From CALECP01 sp964389925 (GTDB lineage: Bacteria; Chloroflexota; Anaerolineae; Promineifilales; Promineifilaceae): a stretch of 64,000 bases of DNA. The notes beneath the pieces were generated by a model. The model searched no databases and was not told where the DNA came from. It worked only from the letters and a program-made list of their open reading frames with translations. Below, one piece after another: positions 17,913-26,390 of this stretch. The position numbers and the translations under genes are program-made. The stretch lies in assembly GCA_964389925.1 (NCBI GenBank), contig CAYMGE010000020.1, positions 9,072 through 73,071 of the forward strand, in the 5' to 3' direction. Each line of letters starts with the position of its first letter. Position 1 is the first letter of the stretch.

Positions 17913-17941
17913 AGCCTGTAGGGGAGTACAGGCTTATTTTC
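17913..17941. terminator. Terminator downstream of the P450 gene
   Basis: AGCCTGTA (17913-17920) pairs with TACAGGCT (17927-17934), then TATTTT. It lies 15 nt after the P450 stop and reaches the end of the convergent CobI gene. Confidence 0.65.
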
Positions 17942-18644
17942 GTCTGACAATCAACAGCGATAGATAAGGCCGCCGCTGCCCGCGCAAAGTCGTGACATCG
18001 CGCACCAACACCTCCTCTGGCATTCCGACGCGCTCCCCATAAACCGCATCCGCCAATAGATTAAGCTCATCCAACGCATCTAATAACTGTGGCAAGACTG
18101 TCCCTGCCTTCATCAATATCACTGTGTCAAACTGCTGTAACAGCTCGCCCAGCGTATTTGCATCTGTCTCATAGCTGGCAGGCAAAATTGCCACCCGGTC
18201 ACTCGTTGTGCTGAGGATTGTTTGCGTGACAGCGGCCGTTGCTGCAAAGCTAGTCACGCCGGGAATGATCTCGATCTCAAAATCGGGATAGTAAGTCGCC
18301 AACTGTTCCCAAATATAAGTGAATGTGCCGTACAAAAGCGGATCGCCTAGTAGGAGGTAAACGGCCTGTGTTGCGCCTGTATCGGCGAATGATTGCGCGA
18401 TCACGTCGGCCGCATTGCGCCACGCAGGAATCAACAAATCTGAATTGCGCGTCATCGGCAGCGGTAAACGCACGATTTTCTGTTCTGGCTTTAGGTAGGA
18501 TTCAACAATGCGGAGCGCGAGGCTTTTATCACCCTCTTTGCTGCGTGGGACGAAGATGAGATCGGCCGATTCCAGCCTTCTCAATCCCTTCACCGTGATC
18601 AATTCTGCATCTCCGGGGCCAACGCCAACGGCTGTTAATTTCAT
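17934..18644 (-). CDS. Precorrin-2 / cobalt-precorrin-2 C20-methyltransferase
   Basis: The product is 236 aa, the normal CobI/CbiL length. It has the tetrapyrrole methylase signatures KLTAVGVGPGDAELITVKGLR (N-terminal SAM loop), YLLLGDPLLYGTFTYIW and IIPGVTSFAATAAVTQ. It adds the C20 methyl group in corrin-ring assembly, two steps before the CbiF reaction encoded at 14.5-16.5 kb. AAGGAG just upstream of the ATG supports the start. It probably shares a transcript with the membrane methyltransferase gene 53 nt upstream. Confidence 0.88.
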   Translation of the reverse strand: MKLTAVGVGPGDAELITVKGLRRLESADLIFVPRSKEGDKSLALRIVESYLKPEQKIVRLPLPMTRNSDLLIPAWRNAADVIAQSFADTGATQAVYLLLGDPLLYGTFTYIWEQLATYYPDFEIEIIPGVTSFAATAAVTQTILSTTSDRVAILPASYETDANTLGELLQQFDTVILMKAGTVLPQLLDALDELNLLADAVYGERVGMPEEVLVRDVTTLRGQRRPYLSLLIVRRK

Positions 18645-18697
18645 AAAACTCCTTGAAGTGTCGTGGGATATTGTGAATCCCGAAACGTGTAGCTAAA

Positions 18698-19381
18698 TTA
18701 TGATTTGTATCCAACGACCAAATCGTAGTTTGACTGCCAGTCCAATACCTGCACTTGACGCACCCCCACGCTTTCAACCAATCGTTGCATATTTGAGCGA
18801 GACCGATACCGCCACAAGAACGCATACGCTTCCCACTCTTTGCGGCGCGTCACCATCAGAAACCCATTCGGCCGCAAAACGCGCACCATCTCGCGCAGTG
18901 CGGCTCTATCATCTGGGAAAAATTCCAGTGCTTCCAAGCTAGTTACGACATCAAACGAATTATCCTCAAAAGGGAGTGGTACGGCCTGCTGATGTTGTAT
19001 GGAAATTTTTGTGCGGGTGTCGGCCGATAACGCCCCAATCCGCTCCGCCGCATAATTCAGCATTTTCGCCGACCCATCAATTCCGATAACCTCTCCCCCG
19101 AATCGACCATCCTGCATCAAAAAATATGGCACGCGCCCCGTCCCTGTCGCCACATCGAGCAGCTTGGGCGCAATCGTTGGCACGGCTGCCAAGATTGGTT
19201 CTACGACCAAAATCTGCTCATCCTCTAGCTCATAAGCTTTGATCTTATCATAGCGATAGGCTGTAATATCATACAGCCAAACGACCAGCCTGCGCCCTAA
19301 AAAGACCCCTTCCGTCAATACGATTAGCCAGTAATACAGACCGATCAACAATAAAATGAATCCAATAAGCGCATATAACAT
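18698..19381 (-). CDS. Membrane-anchored class I SAM-dependent methyltransferase
   Basis: The product is 227 aa from the ATG at 19381. The N-terminus is a single hydrophobic helix (LYALIGFILLLIGLYYWLIVL). The rest is a Rossmann-type methyltransferase: KLLDVATGTGRVPYFL (motif I), VIGIDGSAKMLNYA (motif II), FDVVTSLEALEFFPD, LREMVRVLRPNGFLMVT. The substrate is unknown, and a quinone or lipid is plausible because of the anchor. A TACAAT -10 candidate ends 8 nt before the ATG, which excludes the in-frame GTG at 19387. The next gene downstream is CobI/CbiL, but no functional link is evident. Confidence 0.75.
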   Translation of the reverse strand: MLYALIGFILLLIGLYYWLIVLTEGVFLGRRLVVWLYDITAYRYDKIKAYELEDEQILVVEPILAAVPTIAPKLLDVATGTGRVPYFLMQDGRFGGEVIGIDGSAKMLNYAAERIGALSADTRTKISIQHQQAVPLPFEDNSFDVVTSLEALEFFPDDRAALREMVRVLRPNGFLMVTRRKEWEAYAFLWRYRSRSNMQRLVESVGVRQVQVLDWQSNYDLVVGYKS

Positions 19382-19389
19382 AATCACGG

Positions 19390-19395
19390 ATTGTA
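19390..19395 (-). promoter_or_regulatory. -10 element of the membrane methyltransferase gene
   Basis: TACAAT on the minus strand, 8 nt before the ATG at 19381: a leaderless arrangement. Confidence 0.4.
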
Positions 19396-19485
19396 CAGTT
19401 TAATTTTCGGAAGCCCATGTCACTCATTCAGCAAATTCAATGATCGCAACTTTAGAACAATTGTTTGAAATACGCACTTTTGTGC

Positions 19486-19491
19486 TATAAT
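19486..19491 (+). promoter_or_regulatory. Extended -10 element of the NERD-helicase gene
   Basis: TGCTATAAT with a TTGAAA -35 candidate at 19465-19470 (15-bp spacer). AAGGAGAAGG lies just upstream of the ATG at 19537, so this gene has a normal leader. Confidence 0.6.
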
Positions 19492-19536
19492 TCTCTTGTC
19501 AAATAGAACGTAAGGTCGAATGAAAGGAGAAGGCAA

Positions 19537-21222
19537 ATGGCACAGATGATCCCTGAATTTCTGGAAATGAGTGAGCAGGTTAGTTCGGCCGAATACACCC
19601 TCTATTACGCCCTCCAAAGCCAACTAAGTGACCGCTACACCGTCTTTCACGGCGTGGCGTGGCAATCACGCGCTGCGAACGGTCGGCCGCAAGATGGCGA
19701 GGCTGATTTTGTCATCGCTCATCCCGAGGCAGGCATTTTAGTCATCGAGGTGAAGGGTGGGCGCATTCGCTTCACACCACAAAGCCAGACGTGGGAAAGC
19801 ATCAGCGATGGTGGCAAGGCGTATCAGATCAAAGATCCATTTGCCCAAGCGCGTGTTTCAAAATATGCGCTGATCGACCTGCTTAAGCAGGTGTTGCGGC
19901 GTGTGCGTCATTTTAATATCGGTCATGCGGTTGCATTTCCTGACGTTGTGTTGGGAGACGCGATCTTGGGGATGGATCGGCCGCGCCAGATCGTGCTGGA
20001 TTTATGCGATTCGGCCGATCTCGCCCTTTGGGTCAGCGATGCACTCACCTACTGGCGTGGTCGCAATGAGATTGAGGAGAGCGCACCCGGCAAAAAAGCC
20101 CTCAGCGCACTCAACTATCTGCTTGCCAAAACCCGCGAACTGAAACCCGCCTTGTGGGGGCAGATTCGCCATGAGCAAGAGGCGATGATCCGCTTGACGG
20201 AAGAGCAGTATTCGTTACTCGACATGCTCAATCGGCAGCGGCGCGTGGCAATCGCGGGCTGTGCTGGGTCGGGCAAGACGCTGCTAGCTGTTGAAAAAGC
20301 GGTTAGACTTGCACGCAGTGGCTTCAAAGTCTTGCTCACCTGTTATAACAAAAACCTGAACCAGTACCTCAAAAAACGTGTGGGAGACGAGCCAAATCTC
20401 GACGTGCGAAATTTTCACAAGCTCTGTTTTGATCTGGCACGTGAAGCAAACTTGTTGCCACTGCAAACAGAGCGCAGAGATGATTTTTATACCTACATGT
20501 TGCCAGAGGCAATGATGGAATCGGCCGAGCAGCTCAACCACAAATACGACGCAATCATTGTGGATGAGGGGCAAGACTTCCACGAAAGCTGGTGGATTCC
20601 GCTACAAACGCTGCTGCACGATCCTGAAGAAGGGATCGTGTACATCTTCTACGATGATAACCAGCAAATTTTTAACAAGCTCAATCGAGTTTTACCAATT
20701 GACACGCCACCTTTCCTGTTGACGATCAACTGCCGCAACACGCGCAGCATTCACGATCAGGTATCGCGCTTTTTTAAGGCAGAATGGGCGACAGAGGCAC
20801 GCGGGCCGGTCGGCCGTCCCGTTAACGTCACCCGCTATCGCAACGCCACACAGCTTCACGCGACCCTCTCCGATACGATCCGCCATTTGACTCGTACCGA
20901 AAAAATTCCCCCCCATGAGATCACCGTCCTGACACCACTTTCACGACGCAAAAGCGATCTCTGGCTGGCAAACGGATTTCGCGGCGTGCGCTATTCTGAT
21001 AAATGGCCGACAAAGCCGCAGGAAATCCACTGCAATACAATTCACGCCTTCAAAGGGTTGGAAAGCTCGGTTGTCATTTTGGCAGAGATGGAGCGGTATA
21101 GTGATCGGCCGAAAGAACTCGACCCGCTGCTCTACGTCGCCTGCTCACGTGCAAAAAATCATCTGGTTGTCCTGCTACCTGATGGGGCTGCCCCTAGCCT
21201 GCATCGCCGCTTCGCGGCCTAA
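19537..21222 (+). CDS. NERD nuclease domain-UvrD/Rep-like helicase fusion
   Basis: The product is 561 aa. Residues ~25-125 form a NERD domain, a PD-(D/E)xK relative (GEADFVIAHPEAGILVIEVKGG). Residues ~215-560 form a short superfamily 1 helicase: Walker A AGCAGSGKT with Lys247, Walker B VDEGQD (Asp343, Glu344), INCRNTRSI, IHAFKGLES and a terminal YVACSRAKNHLVVLLP. There is no large 2B domain, so it is a compact form. NERD-helicase proteins are often found near DNA-processing and defence genes. Here the CHAT-STAND module follows after a strong terminator, so the link is positional. Several TCGGCCGA octamers show that it is resident DNA. Confidence 0.85.
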   Translation: MAQMIPEFLEMSEQVSSAEYTLYYALQSQLSDRYTVFHGVAWQSRAANGRPQDGEADFVIAHPEAGILVIEVKGGRIRFTPQSQTWESISDGGKAYQIKDPFAQARVSKYALIDLLKQVLRRVRHFNIGHAVAFPDVVLGDAILGMDRPRQIVLDLCDSADLALWVSDALTYWRGRNEIEESAPGKKALSALNYLLAKTRELKPALWGQIRHEQEAMIRLTEEQYSLLDMLNRQRRVAIAGCAGSGKTLLAVEKAVRLARSGFKVLLTCYNKNLNQYLKKRVGDEPNLDVRNFHKLCFDLAREANLLPLQTERRDDFYTYMLPEAMMESAEQLNHKYDAIIVDEGQDFHESWWIPLQTLLHDPEEGIVYIFYDDNQQIFNKLNRVLPIDTPPFLLTINCRNTRSIHDQVSRFFKAEWATEARGPVGRPVNVTRYRNATQLHATLSDTIRHLTRTEKIPPHEITVLTPLSRRKSDLWLANGFRGVRYSDKWPTKPQEIHCNTIHAFKGLESSVVILAEMERYSDRPKELDPLLYVACSRAKNHLVVLLPDGAAPSLHRRFAA

Positions 21223-21295
21223 AATCCTCTTATGAAGCCATCTCGCCACCCTCACAACTCGGCGGGATGACCCCTCTCACGACCGACTGCTTTGC

Positions 21296-21324
21296 AAAAG
21301 CCGCTCACACAGAGCGGCTTTTTT
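21296..21324 (+). terminator. Terminator after the NERD-helicase gene
   Basis: AAAAGCCGCTC, loop ACAC, then AGAGCGGCTTTTTT: a GC-rich stem with a T run. It separates the helicase gene from the CHAT module. Confidence 0.85.
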
Positions 21325-21374
21325 CTTTTCATTGGCAGCCTCTCTGCCAAAGGTTTGCTAGGGGGATTTAATGC

Positions 21375-21380
21375 TATAAT
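21375..21380 (+). promoter_or_regulatory. Extended -10 element of the CHAT-module operon
   Basis: TGCTATAAT ends at 21380. A strong GAGGAGGA ribosome-binding site lies at 21417-21424 before the ATG at 21429. It is the only clear promoter before the CHAT gene. Confidence 0.6.
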
Positions 21381-21428
21381 CACAAGATAACTTGTCTTAC
21401 ATTCAATTTATTTGTCGAGGAGGACGCT

Positions 21429-21788
21429 ATGTCGCTTTTGATAGACATCGACCCGCGAATGGGCATTTCGGCCGAACAGTTCATCGCCATCTGGAACGCC
21501 CACCCCACCGCCAACCAACTCGCCATCGCCAGCGAGGATGACAGCCCACCCACCAAATTTGCTGACCCAGTCACAATTGCTGTTCTGACAGCGATTGGCT
21601 CAGGGTTTGTCACGCTCGGCTTTGACGTGCTAAAAGAGCAGATCAACGCAGTGTTGAAGGAATTGCGCGAGAAAAAGCCAGCGGCCGAAACCCTCACCAT
21701 CCCCGACAACGCCAAAATCGAACGCATCCGCAACCACGACGGCAGCGAAATCATCACCGTCACCATTCCGCCCAAGAAAACACCATAA
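21429..21788 (+). CDS. Small putative effector-associated protein of the CHAT module
   Basis: The product is 119 aa. Residues ~45-70 hold a weakly hydrophobic segment (TIAVLTAIGSGFVTLGFDVL) that may be a membrane helix. A charged helix (KEQINAVLKELREKKPA) and a short beta region ending in VTIPPKKTP follow. Size and layout recall the small constant components encoded next to CHAT, caspase-like and STAND effectors in bacterial conflict systems (for example the EACC1 class), but this is an inference from layout and position. It is co-directional with the CHAT gene 165 nt downstream and has the best promoter and ribosome-binding site of the module. Confidence 0.5.
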   Translation: MSLLIDIDPRMGISAEQFIAIWNAHPTANQLAIASEDDSPPTKFADPVTIAVLTAIGSGFVTLGFDVLKEQINAVLKELREKKPAAETLTIPDNAKIERIRNHDGSEIITVTIPPKKTP

Positions 21789-21789
21789 T

Positions 21790-21947
21790 CGTAGGGGCTA
21801 GGTAAACGGCTCCGACTGCCACACTGGCGCACAAGACAACGCCGTTTATCTCGCCCTTCTTCGCACGATATTGCGCCAACAGGGCGAGACAAACGGCATG
21901 AACGTCATAAGAACCATCAATCATAATCCGTTTGCCTAGCCCCTACG
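21790..21947. repeat. 158-bp nested inverted-repeat element before the CHAT gene
   Basis: Outer arms: CGTAGGGGCTAGGTAAACGG (21790-21809) and CCGTTTGCCTAGCCCCTACG (21928-21947), 19 of 20 complementary. Inner arms: GCCGTTTATCTCGCCCT near 21845 and AGGGCGAGACAAACGGC near 21890, 16 of 17 complementary. The outer and inner arms also resemble each other (a shared AAACGGC core after a GGC-AG segment), so four related copies alternate in orientation. The element fills the gap between the two genes of the module and ends 6 nt before the CHAT ATG. It could be a miniature mobile element or a large RNA hairpin controlling the CHAT gene. Confidence 0.8.
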
Positions 21948-21953
21948 TCACGC

Positions 21954-24900
21954 ATGAATATCCAAATCCGTGAGCAAGACCAACACGACGACCAAACCTT
22001 TACCGCCAGTTTGACCTTTAACGGCGGCAATCGGCACGACATCACCATCCGCGACCCGTTTGCTGACGTGCCAAAGCGGGAGGCACTGCTCGAATGGTAT
22101 TTTGAGTCGTGGGTAGATCGCCCGTATCTCGACGAGGTGGACGCGGAACGGGCGGCGGCGAGCGTGCGCGACTACGGCGAACAGCTTTTTGACCAGCTTT
22201 TCAGCGACCGCCGCGCCTATCACAACTACGACAAGGGCGGGGATGACCTGCATTTTGAGATCGTCGGCACGCCCGCCTTTCACGCGCTGCATTGGGAGGC
22301 GTTGCGCGACCCCGACAAGCCGCTGCCGCTGGCGACCGAACACCCGTTTGTGCGGCGCAACGTCGAGCAGGTGGCGACCGAGATCAGCGTGCAGCCCTCG
22401 CCGACGCTCAACGTCTTGCTGGTGACGGCGCGGCCGAGCGGTCGGCGCGATGTCGGCTATCGCACCATTCAGCAGCCGCTCTTTGACGCGCTCGACGATG
22501 CCCACCTGCACACCCATCTCGACATCGTGCGGCCGGGAACGTGGGAGGCGTTGGTGCGCCATTTGGAGCAGACGCGCACGCAGCACGGCAAGGGGTATTA
22601 CCACATCGTCCACTTCGACCTGCACGGCGGTCTGCTGACATACGACCAATATCTCAAATACAAAGAGCAGTACGTCGCGTCGGGCTATCAGTTTGAGACA
22701 CCCGCGACGTTCGATTTTGCCCAGACCGACCTGACAGAATACGACGGCGTGCAGGCGTTTTTGCTGTTTGATGGCAAGGTGGATGGGGTGGCGAACTGTG
22801 TGTCGGCCGATGACGTTGCCAAGCTGCTGCAAACGTATCATGTGCCGATTGCGCTGCTCAATGCGTGTCAGTCGGGCAAGCAGGTCGGTGGGGCGGAGAC
22901 GAGCTTGGGCAGTCGGCTGGTGCGGGCGGGCGTGCAGTGGGTGGTGGCGATGGGGTACTCCGTCACCGTCTCGGCCGCGCAAAAGCTGATGACGGTGCTG
23001 TATCGCCAACTGCTGGCGGGGACGGGGTTGCCGACCGCGCTGCGACAGGGGCGGCTCGAACTGCTGCGCGACCAAGAGCGCAAGGCGGGGCGCGGCAACG
23101 TCGTCGATTTGGAGGATTGGCTGCTGCCCGTCGTCTATCAAAATCAGGCGGTTGAACTGGCATTGCGGCGGATGACCGCGCAGGAGAAAACCGACTTTTA
23201 TGCACGGGAAGCGTATCGGGACAGCGCGACCTACCACACGCCGACCTACGGCTTTCACGGGCGCGACCTCGACCTGTTGCAGCTAGAGCGGCGGCTGTGC
23301 GCCGACAACGTGCTGCTGGTGCGCGGGATGGGGGGCGCGGGCAAGACGACGCTGCTGCATCACGTCGCCGCGTGGTGGCAGCGCACCCGTTGGGTGCGGC
23401 GCGTCTGGTACTTTGGGTACGACGAACGCGCCCACACCCACCAGCAAATCATCACCGCCATTGGCAAGCGGCTGTGGGGCGAGCGCGGCTACATCGTTGA
23501 GCTACAGCCACTCGCGCTGGCGGTGCAGGAGAAGGAGATCGTGCGGCGGCTGCGCGGGGAACGCCATCTGCTTCTGTTGGACAATTTGGAGTCGGTGACG
23601 GGAACGGCGTTGGCGATTGAGAATCGGCTCAGTGTGGCCGAGCAGGGGAAGCTGCGCCGCTTTGTCGAGCGGCTGCGCGGGGGCAAGAGTCTCGTGCTGC
23701 TGGGGTCGCGCAGTGGGGTCGAATGGCTGATCGGGGCGACGGGGGCGGTCTACGATTTGCCGGGCTTGGATGCGGGTGGGGAGCGGACGCTGGTGGACGC
23801 GATTCTGACGCGGCATGGCCTCCTACACTATCGAGACGACGACAGCGAAAACCGCAAATTAAATAAGTTGATAAGGCTTCTCGATGGTTACCCACTAGCT
23901 TTGGAAGTAGTTTTAGCAAACTTAACTGAGAGTAAACCATCGGTATTGCTGACGGACTTTGAAACTGGTGATATTAGAATTGCAGGTGAATTCACTGATG
24001 CAGACCGAACCAATAACATAATAAAATGTATTGAAGTCTCGCATAGCAATTTGTCCCATACGTCTCAGCAGCTTTTATTAGCTTTTGCCCCATTTACTCA
24101 TAAGATAAACATTAAGTATCTTTCGAGATACGCTGAGCTACTAAAAAATCGAACATCTTTGAGGGAGGTAGATTTTGATCATCTCTGGGAAACAATTCAG
24201 CTAGTGATAAGTTCTGGGTTGCTTACAAGTTCTTCGCAAAGTAAAGACTATCTTACTATGCAACCTGTATTTTCATATTATTTGCGAGTTAGACTAAGTG
24301 AGTTTCCAGTTGCGATGCAAGTTTCGATCAATGAAGTCTTCCAAGACTACATCTTAGAAATTGCCGACATGTATGATGATCTACTTCATACAGGTCAAAA
24401 TGATGATTTCCTTTTAGGGCGAATGTTGATCAGTTTAGAGTACCAGAATTTTCTTTCTGTCTTAACAATGCGCCTAGAACAACAAACTTCATTCCGAAGT
24501 CTACTGTATGCAATGGATTCATTTCTTGATGAAGAACATAAAATTGATGAACGTCGAGAATTTCTTGATTATATCTTGAGCTTTGACAAAGACACCCCGA
24601 AAAAAATTGATGTCGAATTAGATTTTATTCTAGCATATGGTAGACGTGGAACTTTTGAGTTTGATACCAAAGGTAATATGCAGATCGCAATAAACCATCA
24701 TAATCAAGTGCTTATCAGAGCAGAGGCTCTTGATTTTGATGAGAATAAGCGTTCCATTCTTGTTGAACAGGCTAGATTTCAATTAGGTCTAGCATATGAA
24801 CAAATGGGTGCATTGGAAGACGCAAAATTTTATTTTGAGGAAGGTCTCAAATTGAACGAGGCTGCTAAGGCGCGCAAAAACAATCGCTCATATCTGAGTT

Positions 24901-25499
24901 CGCGTGCAAACAACTTATATTACTTAGGTCGAATCGAATTTAAATTCGATAAATTTGACATAGCTCTAGAGCATTTTCAAGAATGTTATAATACATACCT
25001 GAGTTTAGAAGGCACAGTAGGGATTGCCAGATCCTCATTTTGGTTGGGCAGATACTATTTCGCTACAAACAAATTTGAAGAAGCTACCCTTTACTTTGAA
25101 TCGGCAGCAAAATTATTTTTAAAGAGAAAAAGTAAACAAGATGAAGCCTTCTCCTATTATTATCTTGGCAAAGCTCAATTTAAACAGGGCTTAGTCAATG
25201 AAGCAAAAGAGAGTATTCAGAAAAGTCTAGACATAGCGTTGGATTTGGGAAGTAATGACATCATATCTTCATCCTTTGAATATTTGGGAACCATTGCAAC
25301 AGCCGAGAACATGTATGAAACGGCTGCTCGGTACTTCTCTATAAGCCTTGCACATAATCCTAGACATGTCATTGCATTGACACAATTGGTAAGTTTAATA
25401 CCGAAGCTTAAAATACAAAGAATTGCAATAGAACTCAGCAATGCAATGCAAATCTCGATAGAAGAAGCGACAAAGCGACTTTTAGAGGGCGATGAGTAG
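21954..25499 (+). CDS. CHAT protease-STAND NTPase-TPR protein
   Basis: The product is 1,181 aa. Residues ~130-400 are a CHAT (caspase/gingipain-like) protease domain with the His-Gly and Ala-Cys blocks IVHFDLHGG (His224) and LNACQSGKQVGG (Cys305) as the catalytic pair. Residues ~435-680 are a STAND (NB-ARC-like) NTPase: GFHGRDLDLLQLERRL, Walker A GMGGAGKTT (Lys464), Walker B LLLLDNLE, sensor LLGSRSG, and LLDGYPLAL for the GLPL motif. A winged-helix-like region (~690-800) follows, then tetratricopeptide repeats (~900-1165: LGLAYEQMGALEDAKFYFEEGL, LGRIEFKFDKFDIALEHFQE and others). The scheme predicts sensing by TPRs, NTP-driven assembly and protease activation, as in caspase-like antiviral or cell-death systems. 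Base composition changes sharply near 23,830 (residue ~626). No ribosome-binding site precedes the ATG, which abuts the inverted repeat. Confidence 0.9.
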   Translation: MNIQIREQDQHDDQTFTASLTFNGGNRHDITIRDPFADVPKREALLEWYFESWVDRPYLDEVDAERAAASVRDYGEQLFDQLFSDRRAYHNYDKGGDDLHFEIVGTPAFHALHWEALRDPDKPLPLATEHPFVRRNVEQVATEISVQPSPTLNVLLVTARPSGRRDVGYRTIQQPLFDALDDAHLHTHLDIVRPGTWEALVRHLEQTRTQHGKGYYHIVHFDLHGGLLTYDQYLKYKEQYVASGYQFETPATFDFAQTDLTEYDGVQAFLLFDGKVDGVANCVSADDVAKLLQTYHVPIALLNACQSGKQVGGAETSLGSRLVRAGVQWVVAMGYSVTVSAAQKLMTVLYRQLLAGTGLPTALRQGRLELLRDQERKAGRGNVVDLEDWLLPVVYQNQAVELALRRMTAQEKTDFYAREAYRDSATYHTPTYGFHGRDLDLLQLERRLCADNVLLVRGMGGAGKTTLLHHVAAWWQRTRWVRRVWYFGYDERAHTHQQIITAIGKRLWGERGYIVELQPLALAVQEKEIVRRLRGERHLLLLDNLESVTGTALAIENRLSVAEQGKLRRFVERLRGGKSLVLLGSRSGVEWLIGATGAVYDLPGLDAGGERTLVDAILTRHGLLHYRDDDSENRKLNKLIRLLDGYPLALEVVLANLTESKPSVLLTDFETGDIRIAGEFTDADRTNNIIKCIEVSHSNLSHTSQQLLLAFAPFTHKINIKYLSRYAELLKNRTSLREVDFDHLWETIQLVISSGLLTSSSQSKDYLTMQPVFSYYLRVRLSEFPVAMQVSINEVFQDYILEIADMYDDLLHTGQNDDFLLGRMLISLEYQNFLSVLTMRLEQQTSFRSLLYAMDSFLDEEHKIDERREFLDYILSFDKDTPKKIDVELDFILAYGRRGTFEFDTKGNMQIAINHHNQVLIRAEALDFDENKRSILVEQARFQLGLAYEQMGALEDAKFYFEEGLKLNEAAKARKNNRSYLSSRANNLYYLGRIEFKFDKFDIALEHFQECYNTYLSLEGTVGIARSSFWLGRYYFATNKFEEATLYFESAAKLFLKRKSKQDEAFSYYYLGKAQFKQGLVNEAKESIQKSLDIALDLGSNDIISSSFEYLGTIATAENMYETAARYFSISLAHNPRHVIALTQLVSLIPKLKIQRIAIELSNAMQISIEEATKRLLEGDE

Positions 25500-25603
25500 C
25501 TATCTGTTCAACAACTTGTTTGAGGAGGAAGAGGGTTGCGCTGCTGGAAAACGGGCTTGCCAAAACCAAAACCGAATGATTGACAGAATAATCTTTGTCT
25601 CGC

Positions 25604-25609
25604 TATACT
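25604..25609 (+). promoter_or_regulatory. -10 element of xisHI
   Basis: TATACT ends 6 nt before the xisH ATG at 25616, a leaderless arrangement. It decides the start in favour of 25616 over the in-frame upstream codon at 25595. Confidence 0.5.
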
Positions 25610-25615
25610 GCAACT

Positions 25616-26032
25616 ATGGCAGCACGCGACAAGATTCATAACGCAGTCAAGCAGGCATTGATCAAGGATGGGTGGGTCATCACACATGATCCATTGCGCT
25701 TGCAATATCAAAACAAGCGCGTTGAGATCGATCTGGGCGCAGAAAAACTGCTAACCGCAGAACGTGGCAGTGAGAAAATAGCGGTTGAAATTAAAAGTTT
25801 TCTCAGCCGGTCAAAATTGCAAGATTTTAAGGTTCTGCTTGGACAATATCAAATCTATGCAACGCTCATTAAAGAGCTTGCGCCTATCTATCATCTATTG
25901 ATTGCCATTGACGTTGATACATACGAAGTCGATTTTGAGCATCCTATCATCCAACTCATGTTAAAACAGTATCCGATTCCACTAGTAGTAGTTGATGTGG
26001 AAACGGAGGAGATCAGACAATGGATCAGATAA
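25616..26032 (+). CDS. xisH: XisH-type fdxN-element excision controlling factor
   Basis: The product is 138 aa, starting MAARDKIHNAVKQALIKDGW as usual for XisH. The core has RVEIDLGAEKLLTAERGSEKIAVEIKSF, which fits a small PD-(D/E)xK-type fold with EIK as the catalytic-like motif, then FKVLLGQYQIY. XisH and XisI were defined in heterocystous cyanobacteria, where they are needed for excision of the fdxN element by the recombinase XisF. The family is widespread in bacteria without that element, so the role here is unknown; a nuclease or addiction-like function is only a guess. The 3' end overlaps xisI by 13 nt. Confidence 0.9.
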   Translation: MAARDKIHNAVKQALIKDGWVITHDPLRLQYQNKRVEIDLGAEKLLTAERGSEKIAVEIKSFLSRSKLQDFKVLLGQYQIYATLIKELAPIYHLLIAIDVDTYEVDFEHPIIQLMLKQYPIPLVVVDVETEEIRQWIR

Positions 26033-26364
26033 AAACAAACCATCAAATCGTCATGTGCATTCTGCGTGAGCGGGCGGCTTACCTCAATCCCGCCTTACCC
26101 GACGAACTGCAGTTACGAACGGTATTCGACATTGAAAGCGGTCAATACCTGCTCGTTGAAGTTGGCTGGCAGGGGCGGCGGCGCGTCTTTAATGTTGAAC
26201 TATACATACAAATCGCAGATGATCTGATCTGGATCGAGGTCGATGAAACGGAGGATGGGATCGCCACCGACCTACTAGCGCACGGCATCCCTCACAACAA
26301 AATTGTATTGGGCTTCTATCACCCATCGCGCCGCGAATTGACGGAATTTGCCTTTGCCGTGTGA
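26020..26364 (+). CDS. xisI: XisI-type fdxN-element excision controlling factor
   Basis: The product is 114 aa, the normal XisI length. It has the family pattern ILRERAAY near the start, VFDIESGQYLLVEVGWQGRRRVF, HLHV-like VELYIQIADDLIWIEVDETEDGIATDLLAHGIP and the terminal KIVLGFYHPSRRELTEFAFAV. It is translated from an ATG inside the last codons of xisH, so the pair is coupled and probably works as a complex. About 36 nt after its stop lies a decayed copy of its own 3' end (26391-26450). Confidence 0.92.
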   Translation: MDQIKTNHQIVMCILRERAAYLNPALPDELQLRTVFDIESGQYLLVEVGWQGRRRVFNVELYIQIADDLIWIEVDETEDGIATDLLAHGIPHNKIVLGFYHPSRRELTEFAFAV

Positions 26365-26390
26365 AGGTTGGTTGCGCGGTTGAAAAATGC

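Noticed and set aside
21948..23258. 436-aa open frame on the minus strand across the CHAT gene
   Set aside because: It mirrors the GC-rich codon pattern of the CHAT gene, stops where the GC-rich part ends, and its product is a low-complexity Arg/His/Gln/Pro-rich chain without any domain.
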